Shown: in pieces, positions 34,059 to 42,029 of the stretch
Position numbering within the stretch: the first letter of the stretch is position 1
Layout of the letters: each line of letters begins with the position of its first letter
NCBI GenBank assembly: GCA_022447275.1
Contig: JAKVBK010000012.1
Coordinates: forward strand, 1 to 64,000
DNA length: 64,000 nucleotides
Reading direction: 5' to 3'
DNA from: Oceanicola sp.
Lineage (GTDB): Bacteria > Pseudomonadota > Alphaproteobacteria > Rhodobacterales > Rhodobacteraceae
Made by a program: the position numbers and the translations under genes
The notes under the pieces: generated by a model
Databases searched by the model: none
The model's input: only the letters and a program-made list of their open reading frames with translations
Told to the model about the DNA's origin: nothing

Positions 34059-35222
34059 TCAGGCCCCCAGCGGACGCAGCAATTGCCGCGAAATGATATG
34101 CCGCTGGATCTCGGAGGTCCCCTCCCAGATCCGCTCGACGCGGGCATCGCGGTAGATCCGTTCCAGCGGCAGGTCGGCCATAACGCCCATGCCCCCGCAG
34201 GTCTGGATCGACTGGTCCACCACACGGGCCAGCATCTCTGAGCAATAGACCTTCGCCATCGCGCAATCCTCCGCCATCGTCGGAAGCCCCTGATCGACCC
34301 GCCAAGCCGTGTTCATCAACAGCAGATCACCGAGGCGCAACTCGGTTGCCATGTCCGCCAGAGGAAAGCTGATGCCCTGAAACTTGCCGATCGGCTGGCC
34401 GAATTGTTCGCGTGTGGCGGCAAAATCAAGCGCCACATCGAAGGCACGCTCGGCCCTGGCCTGACATGTTGCGGCGACGGTCAATCGGCCGGGCCCGAGC
34501 CATGTATTGACCACCTCAAAGCCTTGGCCCTCGCCGCCGACCATTTGCCAGTCTTCGACGCGGACGTCATCAAACCGGATGATATTGTTGTAGTAGCCCC
34601 GTTGGCCCATGTGCTTGTAGCCCGGCGCGACCTCCACTCCGGGCGCGTCCAGATCCACGAGGAAACAGGAAATACGCTTGCGCGTGCCCTTGGGCGTGAC
34701 GTCTTCACCGGTGGCCGCAAACAGGATCACAAAGGAAGAAATCTGCGCGTTGGAGATGAAGTGCTTGGTGCCATTGATCACCCAATCGCCGCCCTCCCGA
34801 CGTGCCGATGTCTTCATGCCCTTGAGGTCACTGCCCGCATCGGGCTCTGTCATGGCAACACATTCGCGGATTTCGCCCCGCAGGATCGGATCGCGAAACC
34901 GCTCGATCTGCTGGCCTTCGCAAGCCTCCAGAATGTTGTTGGGGCGACGGATACATTCCGCCAGCGCCAGCGACACATGCCCGATCGCCTTTTCCACCAA
35001 GGTGAACGACACGCAGTCCAGCCCGGCCCCGCCCATCGATGTCGGGAAATTGCAGGCATGCAGGCCGATCTCCATGGCTTTCTTGCGGATCTCAAGATCC
35101 AGCTCGGGGGGCAATTCGCCCGTTTCTTCGAGCAGGTCCTCATGGGGCATGAGTTCCTTATCCGCGAAGGCACGGGCCGTATCGAACAACATTTGCTGCT
35201 CTTCGGTGAGGGCGAAGTCCAT
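34059..35222 (-). CDS. Acyl-CoA dehydrogenase
   Basis: A 387-residue FAD enzyme. Marks are MDFALTEEQQMLFDTARAFADKELMPHE, CVAMTEPDAGSDLKGMKTSAR near residue 125, WVINGTKHFISNAQ near 150, GPGRLTVAATCQARAERAFD near 245, and QTCGGMGVMADLPLERIYRDARVERIWEGTSEIQ at the end. It keeps Glu in IWEGT, unlike the paralogue at 7572. In context it should oxidise a saturated acyl-CoA, perhaps gamma-butyrobetainyl-CoA, to the enoyl-CoA used by CaiD. ATG 35222 overlaps the ligase stop by one base (TGATG). Confidence 0.9.
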   Translation of the reverse strand: MDFALTEEQQMLFDTARAFADKELMPHEDLLEETGELPPELDLEIRKKAMEIGLHACNFPTSMGGAGLDCVSFTLVEKAIGHVSLALAECIRRPNNILEACEGQQIERFRDPILRGEIRECVAMTEPDAGSDLKGMKTSARREGGDWVINGTKHFISNAQISSFVILFAATGEDVTPKGTRKRISCFLVDLDAPGVEVAPGYKHMGQRGYYNNIIRFDDVRVEDWQMVGGEGQGFEVVNTWLGPGRLTVAATCQARAERAFDVALDFAATREQFGQPIGKFQGISFPLADMATELRLGDLLLMNTAWRVDQGLPTMAEDCAMAKVYCSEMLARVVDQSIQTCGGMGVMADLPLERIYRDARVERIWEGTSEIQRHIISRQLLRPLGA

Positions 35223-37339
35223 CAGGCGATCTCCATTCGGGGGGTGCGGGGGCTGTCGTCATGTACCGCACCGGTGATCACGGCGTCCACGGCCATGGCC
35301 CCGTGCGGGCTGACAAGTATCGGGTTCACTTCGAGTTCGGCACAGCCAAGCGCCAGGGCGGTTTGGGCCAATGCCTCCAAAAGATCGAGCAGCGCGGCTT
35401 CATCGCCTGCCGGCCTGCCGCGCCAGCCACGCAGGCGTTGCGCCGTCTTCAGGCGATGCAGCGCGGACCGGATTTCAGCGCGGGTGAATGGCGCGGCGAG
35501 CAGGGTTTTATCATCCCAAAGCTCAGCCTCGACACCGCCGCCCGCCAAAAGCATCACCGGTCCGACGGAAGGATCGTGGCTGACCGAGGCCATGATCTCT
35601 GCCACGGGTGCCGGGGCCATCTCCTCGATCAACAGCTGCGTCAGGGGAATGTCGGGCACAGTGCGGGCCATGTCTGCTTCCATTTGGCCCAGCGCCTCGC
35701 AGACCTCCTGTATGCTGCGCAGGCCGATGCGCACGGCACCGGCCTCGGTTTTGTGCAACAGCCGTCCATCCAACGCCTTGAGCGCCACCGGGAATGTCAG
35801 CGTGGCGGCAGCTTGGGCAACGTCTTCGGGCGGGGCCACGACATGGCGCGGCACCGCAACGCCACCTGCGGCCAACAGGCGCTTGGCCTCCGCCTCGTTC
35901 AGGGCCGCGGTTTCGGTGTCGGGGATCGGCCCCAAAGCGGGCACCGCAGCCTCCAATACCGGGCTGTCCGAAAGCAGCACCGCGCGCCGCTCCTGCCACC
36001 AGACCGCATGGGACAGGGCAGAGATGCATTCTTCCAGCCCCTGCATCGGGGCAAGCCCCAGCGACAGCGTGTGATCGCGCGCCTGCTGCGGGAAGCAATC
36101 CACCATTGGCGACAGTTGCAGCGCACAGATATCACGCCCCTGACAGGCTTCCGACAGGGCTTCAACCTGGGCTTCATATTCGGCCACGTCCCACATGCCG
36201 TCGCGGGGGTAGTTCTGGATCATGATGGCAATGTCATAACCCTCATCCAGCAACGCATCATAGATGGCCGCCTGGCGGGCCTTGTCATTCCAGGCTGCCA
36301 TGGTGACATCCTGCGGATTACACGGGGTGGCAATGCCCGGCAGCACATCGCGCAGGCGGCTGGCCCGTGCCCCGGTGGGCTGCGGCATCTCAAAGCCCGC
36401 TTGCGCCAGATGATCGGCCAGCATCACGCCCAGAACCCCCGAGACCGCCGACGCCATCACGCGCCGCCCCTTGGGCAAAGGTGTGGTCTGGAACAGCTTG
36501 AGGGTTTCAAAAAACTCCGATTGCGAGCGGGTGGAGACAATGCCCAGCCTGTCAAACAGCGCCTCCCAAGCCGCCCCAGCCCCCGTCATCGACGCCGTGT
36601 GAGAGGCCGCAACCCGCGCGCCTTCCTCCGTCTGGCCGAACTTGATGGCGACGATGGGCTTGCCCAGCCGCAAGGCCTTGGCAGCAGCCCTACGCAAAGT
36701 GGCGATGTCATGGAGGGTTTCAAAAGACAGGCCCACGGCGGTGACGGCCGGATCATCGAGCAGATGCTCGACAACGGCCTCAAGACCCGTGACCGCCTGA
36801 TTGCCCCCCGCCACCAGATGGGTGATCGGCAGGCTGCGATCACAAAAGACCGCATCACATAGAAATCCCCCGCCCTGGGAACACACGGCAAAGCCCCGCT
36901 CCACATGGGCCACACCAAAGCGATCCATCATGGCACCAAAGGGCTGGACGAAATTCGTCACGCCAATGGCGTTGGGGCCCATCAGCACCATGTCGCCCGC
37001 AGCAGCCACCAAGGCGGCCTGAAGATCCGTTGCTCCGGTCTCCGCAAAGCCCGCAGCATTGCAGATCACCGCCTTGCAGCCTTTCGCACGCAATGCGGCC
37101 ACAGCCTGCACCGCAGCCTCGGCACGGATTGCAACGAAAGCCAGATCCGGCGCTTCGGGCAGTGCATCAATCGAAGGGATGCAGGTAAATCCCGCGATGT
37201 CCGGATACTTCGGATGAACCACGTAGGTGCGCCCCGAAAAGCCCAGCTCCCGGTGATACACCAAGGCGGGAGACAGGTTGGAGCCCCCGATAAAGGCCAC
37301 CGATGCGGGCCGCAGCAGCGCGTCCAATGGGTGTGTCAT
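35222..37339 (-). CDS. ADP-forming acyl-CoA ligase (acetate-CoA ligase family)
   Basis: A 705-residue fused NDP-forming acyl-CoA synthetase, paralogous to 5485-7575. It has the CoA-binding start LLRPASVAFIGGSN, the phosphorylatable His in VAASHTASMTGAG near residue 250, and the ATP-grasp part VALKALDGRLLHKTEAGAV near 545. ATG 37339 opens MTHPLDALLRPASV; an in-frame start 63 bases earlier would run into the divergent promoter. First gene of the operon ligase, dehydrogenase, caiD, thioesterase. Probable role: ATP-driven CoA activation of a betaine-like acid, replacing the CaiC or CaiB step of enterobacteria. Confidence 0.88.
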   Translation of the reverse strand: MTHPLDALLRPASVAFIGGSNLSPALVYHRELGFSGRTYVVHPKYPDIAGFTCIPSIDALPEAPDLAFVAIRAEAAVQAVAALRAKGCKAVICNAAGFAETGATDLQAALVAAAGDMVLMGPNAIGVTNFVQPFGAMMDRFGVAHVERGFAVCSQGGGFLCDAVFCDRSLPITHLVAGGNQAVTGLEAVVEHLLDDPAVTAVGLSFETLHDIATLRRAAAKALRLGKPIVAIKFGQTEEGARVAASHTASMTGAGAAWEALFDRLGIVSTRSQSEFFETLKLFQTTPLPKGRRVMASAVSGVLGVMLADHLAQAGFEMPQPTGARASRLRDVLPGIATPCNPQDVTMAAWNDKARQAAIYDALLDEGYDIAIMIQNYPRDGMWDVAEYEAQVEALSEACQGRDICALQLSPMVDCFPQQARDHTLSLGLAPMQGLEECISALSHAVWWQERRAVLLSDSPVLEAAVPALGPIPDTETAALNEAEAKRLLAAGGVAVPRHVVAPPEDVAQAAATLTFPVALKALDGRLLHKTEAGAVRIGLRSIQEVCEALGQMEADMARTVPDIPLTQLLIEEMAPAPVAEIMASVSHDPSVGPVMLLAGGGVEAELWDDKTLLAAPFTRAEIRSALHRLKTAQRLRGWRGRPAGDEAALLDLLEALAQTALALGCAELEVNPILVSPHGAMAVDAVITGAVHDDSPRTPRMEIA

Positions 37340-37404
37340 CCGTGCCGCCTCCCCTGTCGCGCTCGGAACTTTGCCAGAGCCTAGCGAGAGCGCCCGCACC
37401 ATTC

Positions 37405-37433
37405 TTGATCCCAGTGAGCAATTATTTGATAGT
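37405..37433 (+). promoter_or_regulatory. Candidate promoter of GlxA-type regulator, possibly leaderless
   Basis: TTGATC (37405-37410), 17-base spacer, GATAGT (37428-37433). The predicted start of transcription falls at or within a base or two of the ATG at 37441, and no Shine-Dalgarno sequence precedes that ATG. The 37422-37439 segment carries the element shared with 13518-13535. Confidence 0.4.
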
Positions 37434-37440
37434 ATTGAAC

Positions 37441-38388
37441 ATGATCAGGATCTCTATTGTTCTGGGCGAGGGCTTTCCGCTTTTGTCCCTGTCCCTCGTG
37501 ACCGAGCCCTTGCGCGTGGCCAACCGCGAAAGCCCGACGCCGCTCTTTGACTGGCGGTTGCTCAGTGTGGATGGCAACGCCCCGCGGGCCTCGTCTGGCT
37601 ATGGGCTGGCCGTCGACGGCCCCTTGGATGAGGCCCCCTGCGACGTTGTGCTGTTGTTGGCCTCCTACACCCCAGAGCGTATGCGCTCGCGCGCCTTCCT
37701 GGCTTGGCTGCGCCGGCGGGCCCGTGCGGGCTGTCTGATGGGATGCGTGGATACGGGCGCGCTGCTGTTTGCAGAAGCCGGCCTGCTGACCAGACGGCCT
37801 GCCGCGGCCCACCCCGAGGCAATCGCAAGCCTGCGCGAGGGCGCTGGCCCGGATGCCATCACTGACAAACTGTTTGATCTGGACGGCGACAGGTGCTCTT
37901 CGGCGGGATGTGTCGTAACCCTCGACATGACCCTGGCCCTTATTGCGCGCTATGCTGATCCGCGCCTTGCTCAGCGCGTGGCCGGGGTGTTGCTGTACCG
38001 GCCCGTCGAGGCGGAGGAAGGATTGCCCCGGACAGGCGCTGATCTCACCCTGCCCCGCATGGACAGAACGCTGGTACGCGCCGTCGAGATGATGCAGGCC
38101 AATATGGAAAACCCGATCTCCATCGCGCAGATCGCCCGGCGGCTTGAGATTGCCGACTGGCACTTGCGCCGCCTGTTCCAGCGCCAGTTCGGCAAATCCG
38201 CGCAGGCCTATTATCTGGACCTGCGCCTCGGCCAGGCCCGCAATCTGCTGCGCAACTCTACCGAGCGTGTGGGCACCATCGCCATGATCTGCGGCTTCCC
38301 GGCCACCGAAAGCCTGAGCCGGGCCTACAAAGCCCAATACGGCCTTCCACCCAGCGCCGACAGAGAAAGCCGCTCCGGCGCCGGCTAG
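37441..38388 (+). CDS. GlxA/CdhR-type AraC-family regulator
   Basis: A 315-residue regulator with a DJ-1/PfpI-like N-terminal domain (MIRISIVLGEGFPLLSLSLV, DVVLLLASYTPERM, MGCVDTGALLFAEAGLL) and a C-terminal AraC domain (about 210-305; ISIAQIARRLEIADWHLRRLFQRQFG and VGTIAMICGFPATESLSRAY). The second helix-turn-helix is less canonical. It is divergent from the ligase/dehydrogenase/caiD/thioesterase operon and so its probable activator. ATG 37441 starts the sensor domain cleanly; the longer upstream frame would read through the promoter. It is convergent with the aminotransferase gene, 6 bases apart. Confidence 0.87.
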   Translation: MIRISIVLGEGFPLLSLSLVTEPLRVANRESPTPLFDWRLLSVDGNAPRASSGYGLAVDGPLDEAPCDVVLLLASYTPERMRSRAFLAWLRRRARAGCLMGCVDTGALLFAEAGLLTRRPAAAHPEAIASLREGAGPDAITDKLFDLDGDRCSSAGCVVTLDMTLALIARYADPRLAQRVAGVLLYRPVEAEEGLPRTGADLTLPRMDRTLVRAVEMMQANMENPISIAQIARRLEIADWHLRRLFQRQFGKSAQAYYLDLRLGQARNLLRNSTERVGTIAMICGFPATESLSRAYKAQYGLPPSADRESRSGAG

Positions 38389-38394
38389 GCCAAA

Positions 38395-39336
38395 TCAGCC
38401 AGACAGCGGCCCGCCCGTGTCCCTTGCGACCAGTTCTGCATAGAGTGCACGGATCTGACGCAGGACCGGGCCTTGCCCGCCCTCAACGCCGATCGGCTTG
38501 CCATCGATGCTGGCCACAGGTGTCTGGGCGCCGAATGTGCCTGTTAGGAAGGCCTCTTGAGCACCATAAGCATCGACCAGAGAGAAATTGCGTTCAAAAA
38601 CCGGGATGCCATTTTGCCGGCACAGCGCGATGACATTGGCGCGCGTGACACCGTTCATGCAGTAGTCCCCGGTTGAGGTCCAAACTTCACCCTTGCGGAC
38701 AATGAAGAAATTGCAGGCGTTGGTGGTGTTCACAAAGCCGTGGGGATCCAGCATCAGGCCCTCATCCGCCCCGGCCTGCTCGGCCTGAAGACAGGCAATC
38801 ACGCAGTTCAGTTTCGAGTGGCTGTTGTATTTCGCATCCTGTGACATGGGCAGCCCCCGGACCTGCGGAACGGTGGCCAGCCGGATGCCGCTGGTGGCAA
38901 GGGCCTGTGCAGGTTTCGAATGCTCCATGATGATCACAACCGTCGGCCCGGAGCGTGACAGGGACGGATGCTGAAAGGGCCGCACCTTGACGCCACGGGT
39001 CACCATCAAGCGGCAATGCACGTCCGAATGCATGTCATTGGCGCGCGCCGTCATCGCCAACGCGTCGGCGATCTCTTCGCGCGTCATACCAATATCGAGA
39101 TCAACCGCTTTGCAGCTTTCAAACAGGCGATCCATATGCGCCTCGAAAAACGCCCAGCGCCCATTGTAGAGCCGCATTCCCTCCCACATGCCGTCGCCCA
39201 GCATAAAGCCACTGTCATAGACCGAGACTACCGCCTCTGAACGGTGCTTGAGCGCGCCATTGACGTAGATGAGGATGTCACGGTTGCGTGGATCATCCTC
39301 TGCATCATGGGTGGTGGTGTGCGCGTCATCCTGCAT
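38395..39336 (-). CDS. Class IV (branched-chain/D-amino-acid type) aminotransferase
   Basis: A 313-residue fold-type IV PLP aminotransferase. It has VSVYDSGFMLGDGMWEGMRLYNGR near residue 45, the PLP Lys in KYNSHSKLNCVIACLQAEQ near 185, EGLMLDPHGFVNTTNACNFF near 205, and GVTRANVIALC near 240. The YDSGF..GDG start and the T-x-N loop fit D-alanine- or branched-chain-type enzymes; the exact substrate is unclear. ATG 39336 is preceded by GGAAGGG. No operon partner; a fasciclin gene with its own terminator lies upstream. Confidence 0.88.
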   Translation of the reverse strand: MQDDAHTTTHDAEDDPRNRDILIYVNGALKHRSEAVVSVYDSGFMLGDGMWEGMRLYNGRWAFFEAHMDRLFESCKAVDLDIGMTREEIADALAMTARANDMHSDVHCRLMVTRGVKVRPFQHPSLSRSGPTVVIIMEHSKPAQALATSGIRLATVPQVRGLPMSQDAKYNSHSKLNCVIACLQAEQAGADEGLMLDPHGFVNTTNACNFFIVRKGEVWTSTGDYCMNGVTRANVIALCRQNGIPVFERNFSLVDAYGAQEAFLTGTFGAQTPVASIDGKPIGVEGGQGPVLRQIRALYAELVARDTGGPLSG

Positions 39337-39427
39337 AAGAACCCTTCCCGTATTTTGCGGGACTATGGCGGGCCAATTTTCAGCGCGCAAGGGCATGCTG
39401 GCACAGATAAACGGTGGGGCAGCCACA

Positions 39428-39467
39428 ATAAAAAAAGCCCCGCCAAAGCAATAGAGCTTGGCGGGGC
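39428..39467 (-). terminator. Strong rho-independent terminator of the fasciclin gene
   Basis: Minus strand: GCCCCGCCAA pairs with TTGGCGGGGC (39467-39458 with 39446-39437), a perfect 10-bp stem with an 11-base loop, followed by a seven-T tract and ATT. Confidence 0.92.
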
Positions 39468-39499
39468 GATCGTCGCTACACTCGGTGCAGCAGCGTTGC

Positions 39500-39997
39500 T
39501 TACTTGGGCAGCATCACGGAGTCGATCACGTGGATCACGCCGTTGGATGCCATCACGTCGGGGGTGATGACGGTCGCGTTCTCGACGGTCACGCCATTGC
39601 GGCCATCGATGTGCAGGCTCTGGCCCTGAACGGATGTCAGCGCGCCGCGCTTGCCCACCAGGCTGGAGGCCGGGTAGTTGCCTGCCACAACGTGGTAGGT
39701 CAGGATCGAGACCAGCGTGTCCTTGTTCTCGGGCAGCAGCAGGCTTTCAACCGTGCCGGCCGGCAGCTTGGCGAAGGCTTCGTCGGTCGGTGCGAAGACG
39801 GTGAACGGGCCGGGGCTTTGCAGCGTCTCTACGAGGCCGGCGGCCTGAACGGCTGCAACCAGCGTGGTGAAGGAGCCCGCGGCAACGGCGGTTTCCACGA
39901 TGTCCTTGGAGCCTGTGCCCGTGGCAGGAACACACCCTGCAACAAGAGCAGCACCACCAGCAGCAAAACCAAGCTTCAGCAGAGTTCTACGATCCAT
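39500..39997 (-). CDS. Fasciclin-domain lipoprotein
   Basis: A 165-residue protein with a lipoprotein-type signal ([22 protein letters not shown], Cys22 after LVAG; the twin Arg may direct it to Tat). A single FAS1 domain follows: H1-like [19 protein letters not shown] near residue 65, [10 protein letters not shown] near 100 and H2-like [12 protein letters not shown] at the end. FAS1 domains mediate adhesion, and such small secreted forms are common in roseobacters. The in-frame upstream extension is rejected because GAAAGG precedes ATG 39997. Divergent from the DUF6502 gene. Confidence 0.9.
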   Translation of the reverse strand: MDRRTLLKLGFAAGGAALVAGCVPATGTGSKDIVETAVAAGSFTTLVAAVQAAGLVETLQSPGPFTVFAPTDEAFAKLPAGTVESLLLPENKDTLVSILTYHVVAGNYPASSLVGKRGALTSVQGQSLHIDGRNGVTVENATVITPDVMASNGVIHVIDSVMLPK

Positions 39998-40063
39998 TTC
40001 TTCAACCTTTCTCTGGGGCACCACCGGGCGTTTCTCGCTATGTCCGAGCGGTGCAGATAGTTC

Positions 40064-40092
40064 GTGTGCATTTTTCACACAACGCAATGTGT
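40064..40092. promoter_or_regulatory. Nested inverted repeats in the fasciclin/DUF6502 divergent region
   Basis: GTGTG (40064-40068) N7 CACAC (40076-40080) overlaps ACACA (40077-40081) N6 TGTGT (40088-40092). Two interlocking palindromes between divergent genes suggest a regulator binding region; the regulator is unknown. Confidence 0.4.
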
Positions 40093-40156
40093 CGCACCAC
40101 TTCAATTGGTCAAGGGGACTTGTGGAATTTTTTTACACACACCATATTTCCATGAC

Positions 40157-40999
40157 ATGGCCACCAACGAACCCGATCCCTTCCTGCGCATTTTGCAGGG
40201 CCTTGTCCGACCTCTCGCCCGGATGCTCATCACCCGTGGCGTGTCGGCACCGGTGTTCTATCGGATGATGAAGCGGGTCTATGTGGAAGTGGCGCGCGAT
40301 GAATTTGGCCTCGATGGTGCAGAGCCCACTCAGAGCCGGATCTCGCTGCTCACAGGCGTGCACCGCCGCGACGTGCATGACATCCTGGCCGACGACAGCG
40401 AGACGTGGGAAACCGCGCGACGCCGCTCGGCCACGGTTGCAACGGTGCTGGGACAATGGACGGCGCGGCAAGACTACCTCGATGGCGACGGCCTGCCGCG
40501 CAGGCTGCCGCGCACGGCCCCGACCGGCCCCAGCTTTGAGGCACTGGTGCGGGACATCAACCGCGACATCCGCCCCCGCACCATCCTCGATGAGCTTTTG
40601 CGACAGAACCTTGTGACGCAATCGGAAGAAGACGGAATGCTGGAGATTGCCGGGGATGCGGTCGCTGGCCCGGGCGCTCCGGATCAGCGCGCAATCTTCT
40701 TTGCCGCCAATGTGGGCGACCATCTTGCAGCCGCTGCCGACAATCTTACGTCAGAGGAACCTCGCTTTCTGGAGCGTGCCGTGTTTTATAACCGCCTAAC
40801 GGCTGACTCGGTCGACCAGATCGAAGAGGCCGCCCGCGGGGCCAGCCAAACGCTGCTGGAGACAATCAACCGCGACAGCCAGCCTCTTCAGGAGGCAGAC
40901 AAGACAAAGGAAGGAAACACCCATCGCTACCGGCTTGGGGTGTATTTCTACCGCGAAGACCGGGGCCCGTCAGACGACGGGGGTCGGGAAGGAAAGTGA
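40157..40999 (+). CDS. DUF6502-family protein
   Basis: A 280-residue cytoplasmic protein. The N-terminal part (LRILQGLVRPLARMLITRGVSAPVFYRMMKRVYVEVA, then PTQSRISLLTGVHRRDVHDIL near residue 60) resembles DUF6502 proteins, with a helix-turn-helix-like segment. The C-terminal half is helical and acidic with no recognised motif. A DNA-binding or regulatory role is a guess. ATG 40157 begins MATNEPDPF; the frame opens earlier at 40064, but that start lies in the promoter repeats. The next gene starts 4 bases after its stop, so it is coupled to a lipoprotein gene. Confidence 0.75.
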   Translation: MATNEPDPFLRILQGLVRPLARMLITRGVSAPVFYRMMKRVYVEVARDEFGLDGAEPTQSRISLLTGVHRRDVHDILADDSETWETARRRSATVATVLGQWTARQDYLDGDGLPRRLPRTAPTGPSFEALVRDINRDIRPRTILDELLRQNLVTQSEEDGMLEIAGDAVAGPGAPDQRAIFFAANVGDHLAAAADNLTSEEPRFLERAVFYNRLTADSVDQIEEAARGASQTLLETINRDSQPLQEADKTKEGNTHRYRLGVYFYREDRGPSDDGGREGK

Positions 41000-41003
41000 C
41001 GAC

Positions 41004-41969
41004 GTGAGCACTCTGGGACGCCGACACCTGATGGCCCTTATGGGGGCCGGGCTCCTGACCGGTTGCATGCCGGCCCCGGCCACGGTGGGCCGCGCCAGCC
41101 AAGACCCTTTTGAAGGCGGGATCGGCGGCACGGGCATCGTTGGCCTTTTGACGGATTTTGGCAGCCTGAAAGTGAACGGTCTGCGGGTCGAACTGGTCAA
41201 TTCCACGCGCATCACAACGCCTTTCGGTGCCGGCAGTGAAGACCAGATCCGCATCGGCACCCCATTGACGATTCTGGCCACACGCAAGGCCGACAGGCTG
41301 ATCGCACGCAATGTCCGCGTCAGCATGCCCCTGCGTGGCACTGTGCAGCGCGCACCCGGCGGCGGCTGGCGGATCAACGGTGTGCGGGTCCGCCCCGAGG
41401 CGGGCTATATTGGCACGCTGGTCCCGGGCCAGCGCGTCGAGGCGCAAGGCCTATGGGAGAGCAGCGGTCTGGTGCTCAGCCGTGTCGACCCGACAGAGGC
41501 TGCAGAGGATCTCCTTGCCGGTGTGGCCGCCCATGATGCCGACGGAAAGCTGTTTATCGAAGGCGTGCCTGTCACGCTGCCCACGGGCCAGTTGAAACCC
41601 GCCATTGGCAGCTATGCCAGCTTCCTCGGCCAATTCTCAGACGGTGTGTTCACAGCACGGCGCGTCAGCAGCGGGCGCTTCCCGCAATCCAACATGTCGC
41701 TCACGCAATTGTCTGTGGAAGGGTTCCTGAACCCGGGGCCGGTGCCGTCCGGCTATCGCATCGCGGGGCTGGGCCATGCGTTCACCAGCGGGCTGGAATT
41801 GTCGCGCCTGGCAAGCGAGCGCAGCCTCTATTTTGGACCCTATGTGGGCCGCTTCGATGCCCGGCGCGCCTATGTGGTGCCGCAGCAGCAAAATATCCGG
41901 CGGGCGGCGCTGTCAGAGGGCTTGGAAGGCAACCTGTCGGCTCAGGCGATCCCGCGCGAGGACGGGTAA
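41004..41969 (+). CDS. DUF5666-type lipoprotein
   Basis: A 321-residue protein beginning at GTG 41004 (STLGRRHLMALMGAGLLTGC), with a twin-Arg stretch and a lipobox LLTGC at about residue 20. The mature part opens with a Gly-rich FEGGIGGTGIVGLLTDFGSLKVNGLRVEL and contains repeated small OB-like beta modules (RIGTPLTILATRK, LVPGQRVEAQGLW, IGSYASFLGQF), the DUF5666 pattern. Function unknown; probably anchored at the periplasmic face of a membrane. GGAAGG lies just upstream, overlapping the DUF6502 3' end. Convergent with the KDG kinase gene. Confidence 0.78.
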   Translation: MSTLGRRHLMALMGAGLLTGCMPAPATVGRASQDPFEGGIGGTGIVGLLTDFGSLKVNGLRVELVNSTRITTPFGAGSEDQIRIGTPLTILATRKADRLIARNVRVSMPLRGTVQRAPGGGWRINGVRVRPEAGYIGTLVPGQRVEAQGLWESSGLVLSRVDPTEAAEDLLAGVAAHDADGKLFIEGVPVTLPTGQLKPAIGSYASFLGQFSDGVFTARRVSSGRFPQSNMSLTQLSVEGFLNPGPVPSGYRIAGLGHAFTSGLELSRLASERSLYFGPYVGRFDARRAYVVPQQQNIRRAALSEGLEGNLSAQAIPREDG

Positions 41970-42029
41970 AGATCGACGCATCCGGTAGAAAAGCGCGGGT
42001 TTGGCCCGGACCTCGACACCAGTCGCAAC

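Noticed and set aside
34404..36074. 556-codon plus-strand frame across the acyl-CoA dehydrogenase and ligase genes
   Set aside because: It spans the junction of two genes on the other strand and has no domain character.
35261..36862. 533-codon plus-strand frame inside the ligase gene
   Set aside because: Antisense shadow; Gln/Arg/His-rich with no family similarity.
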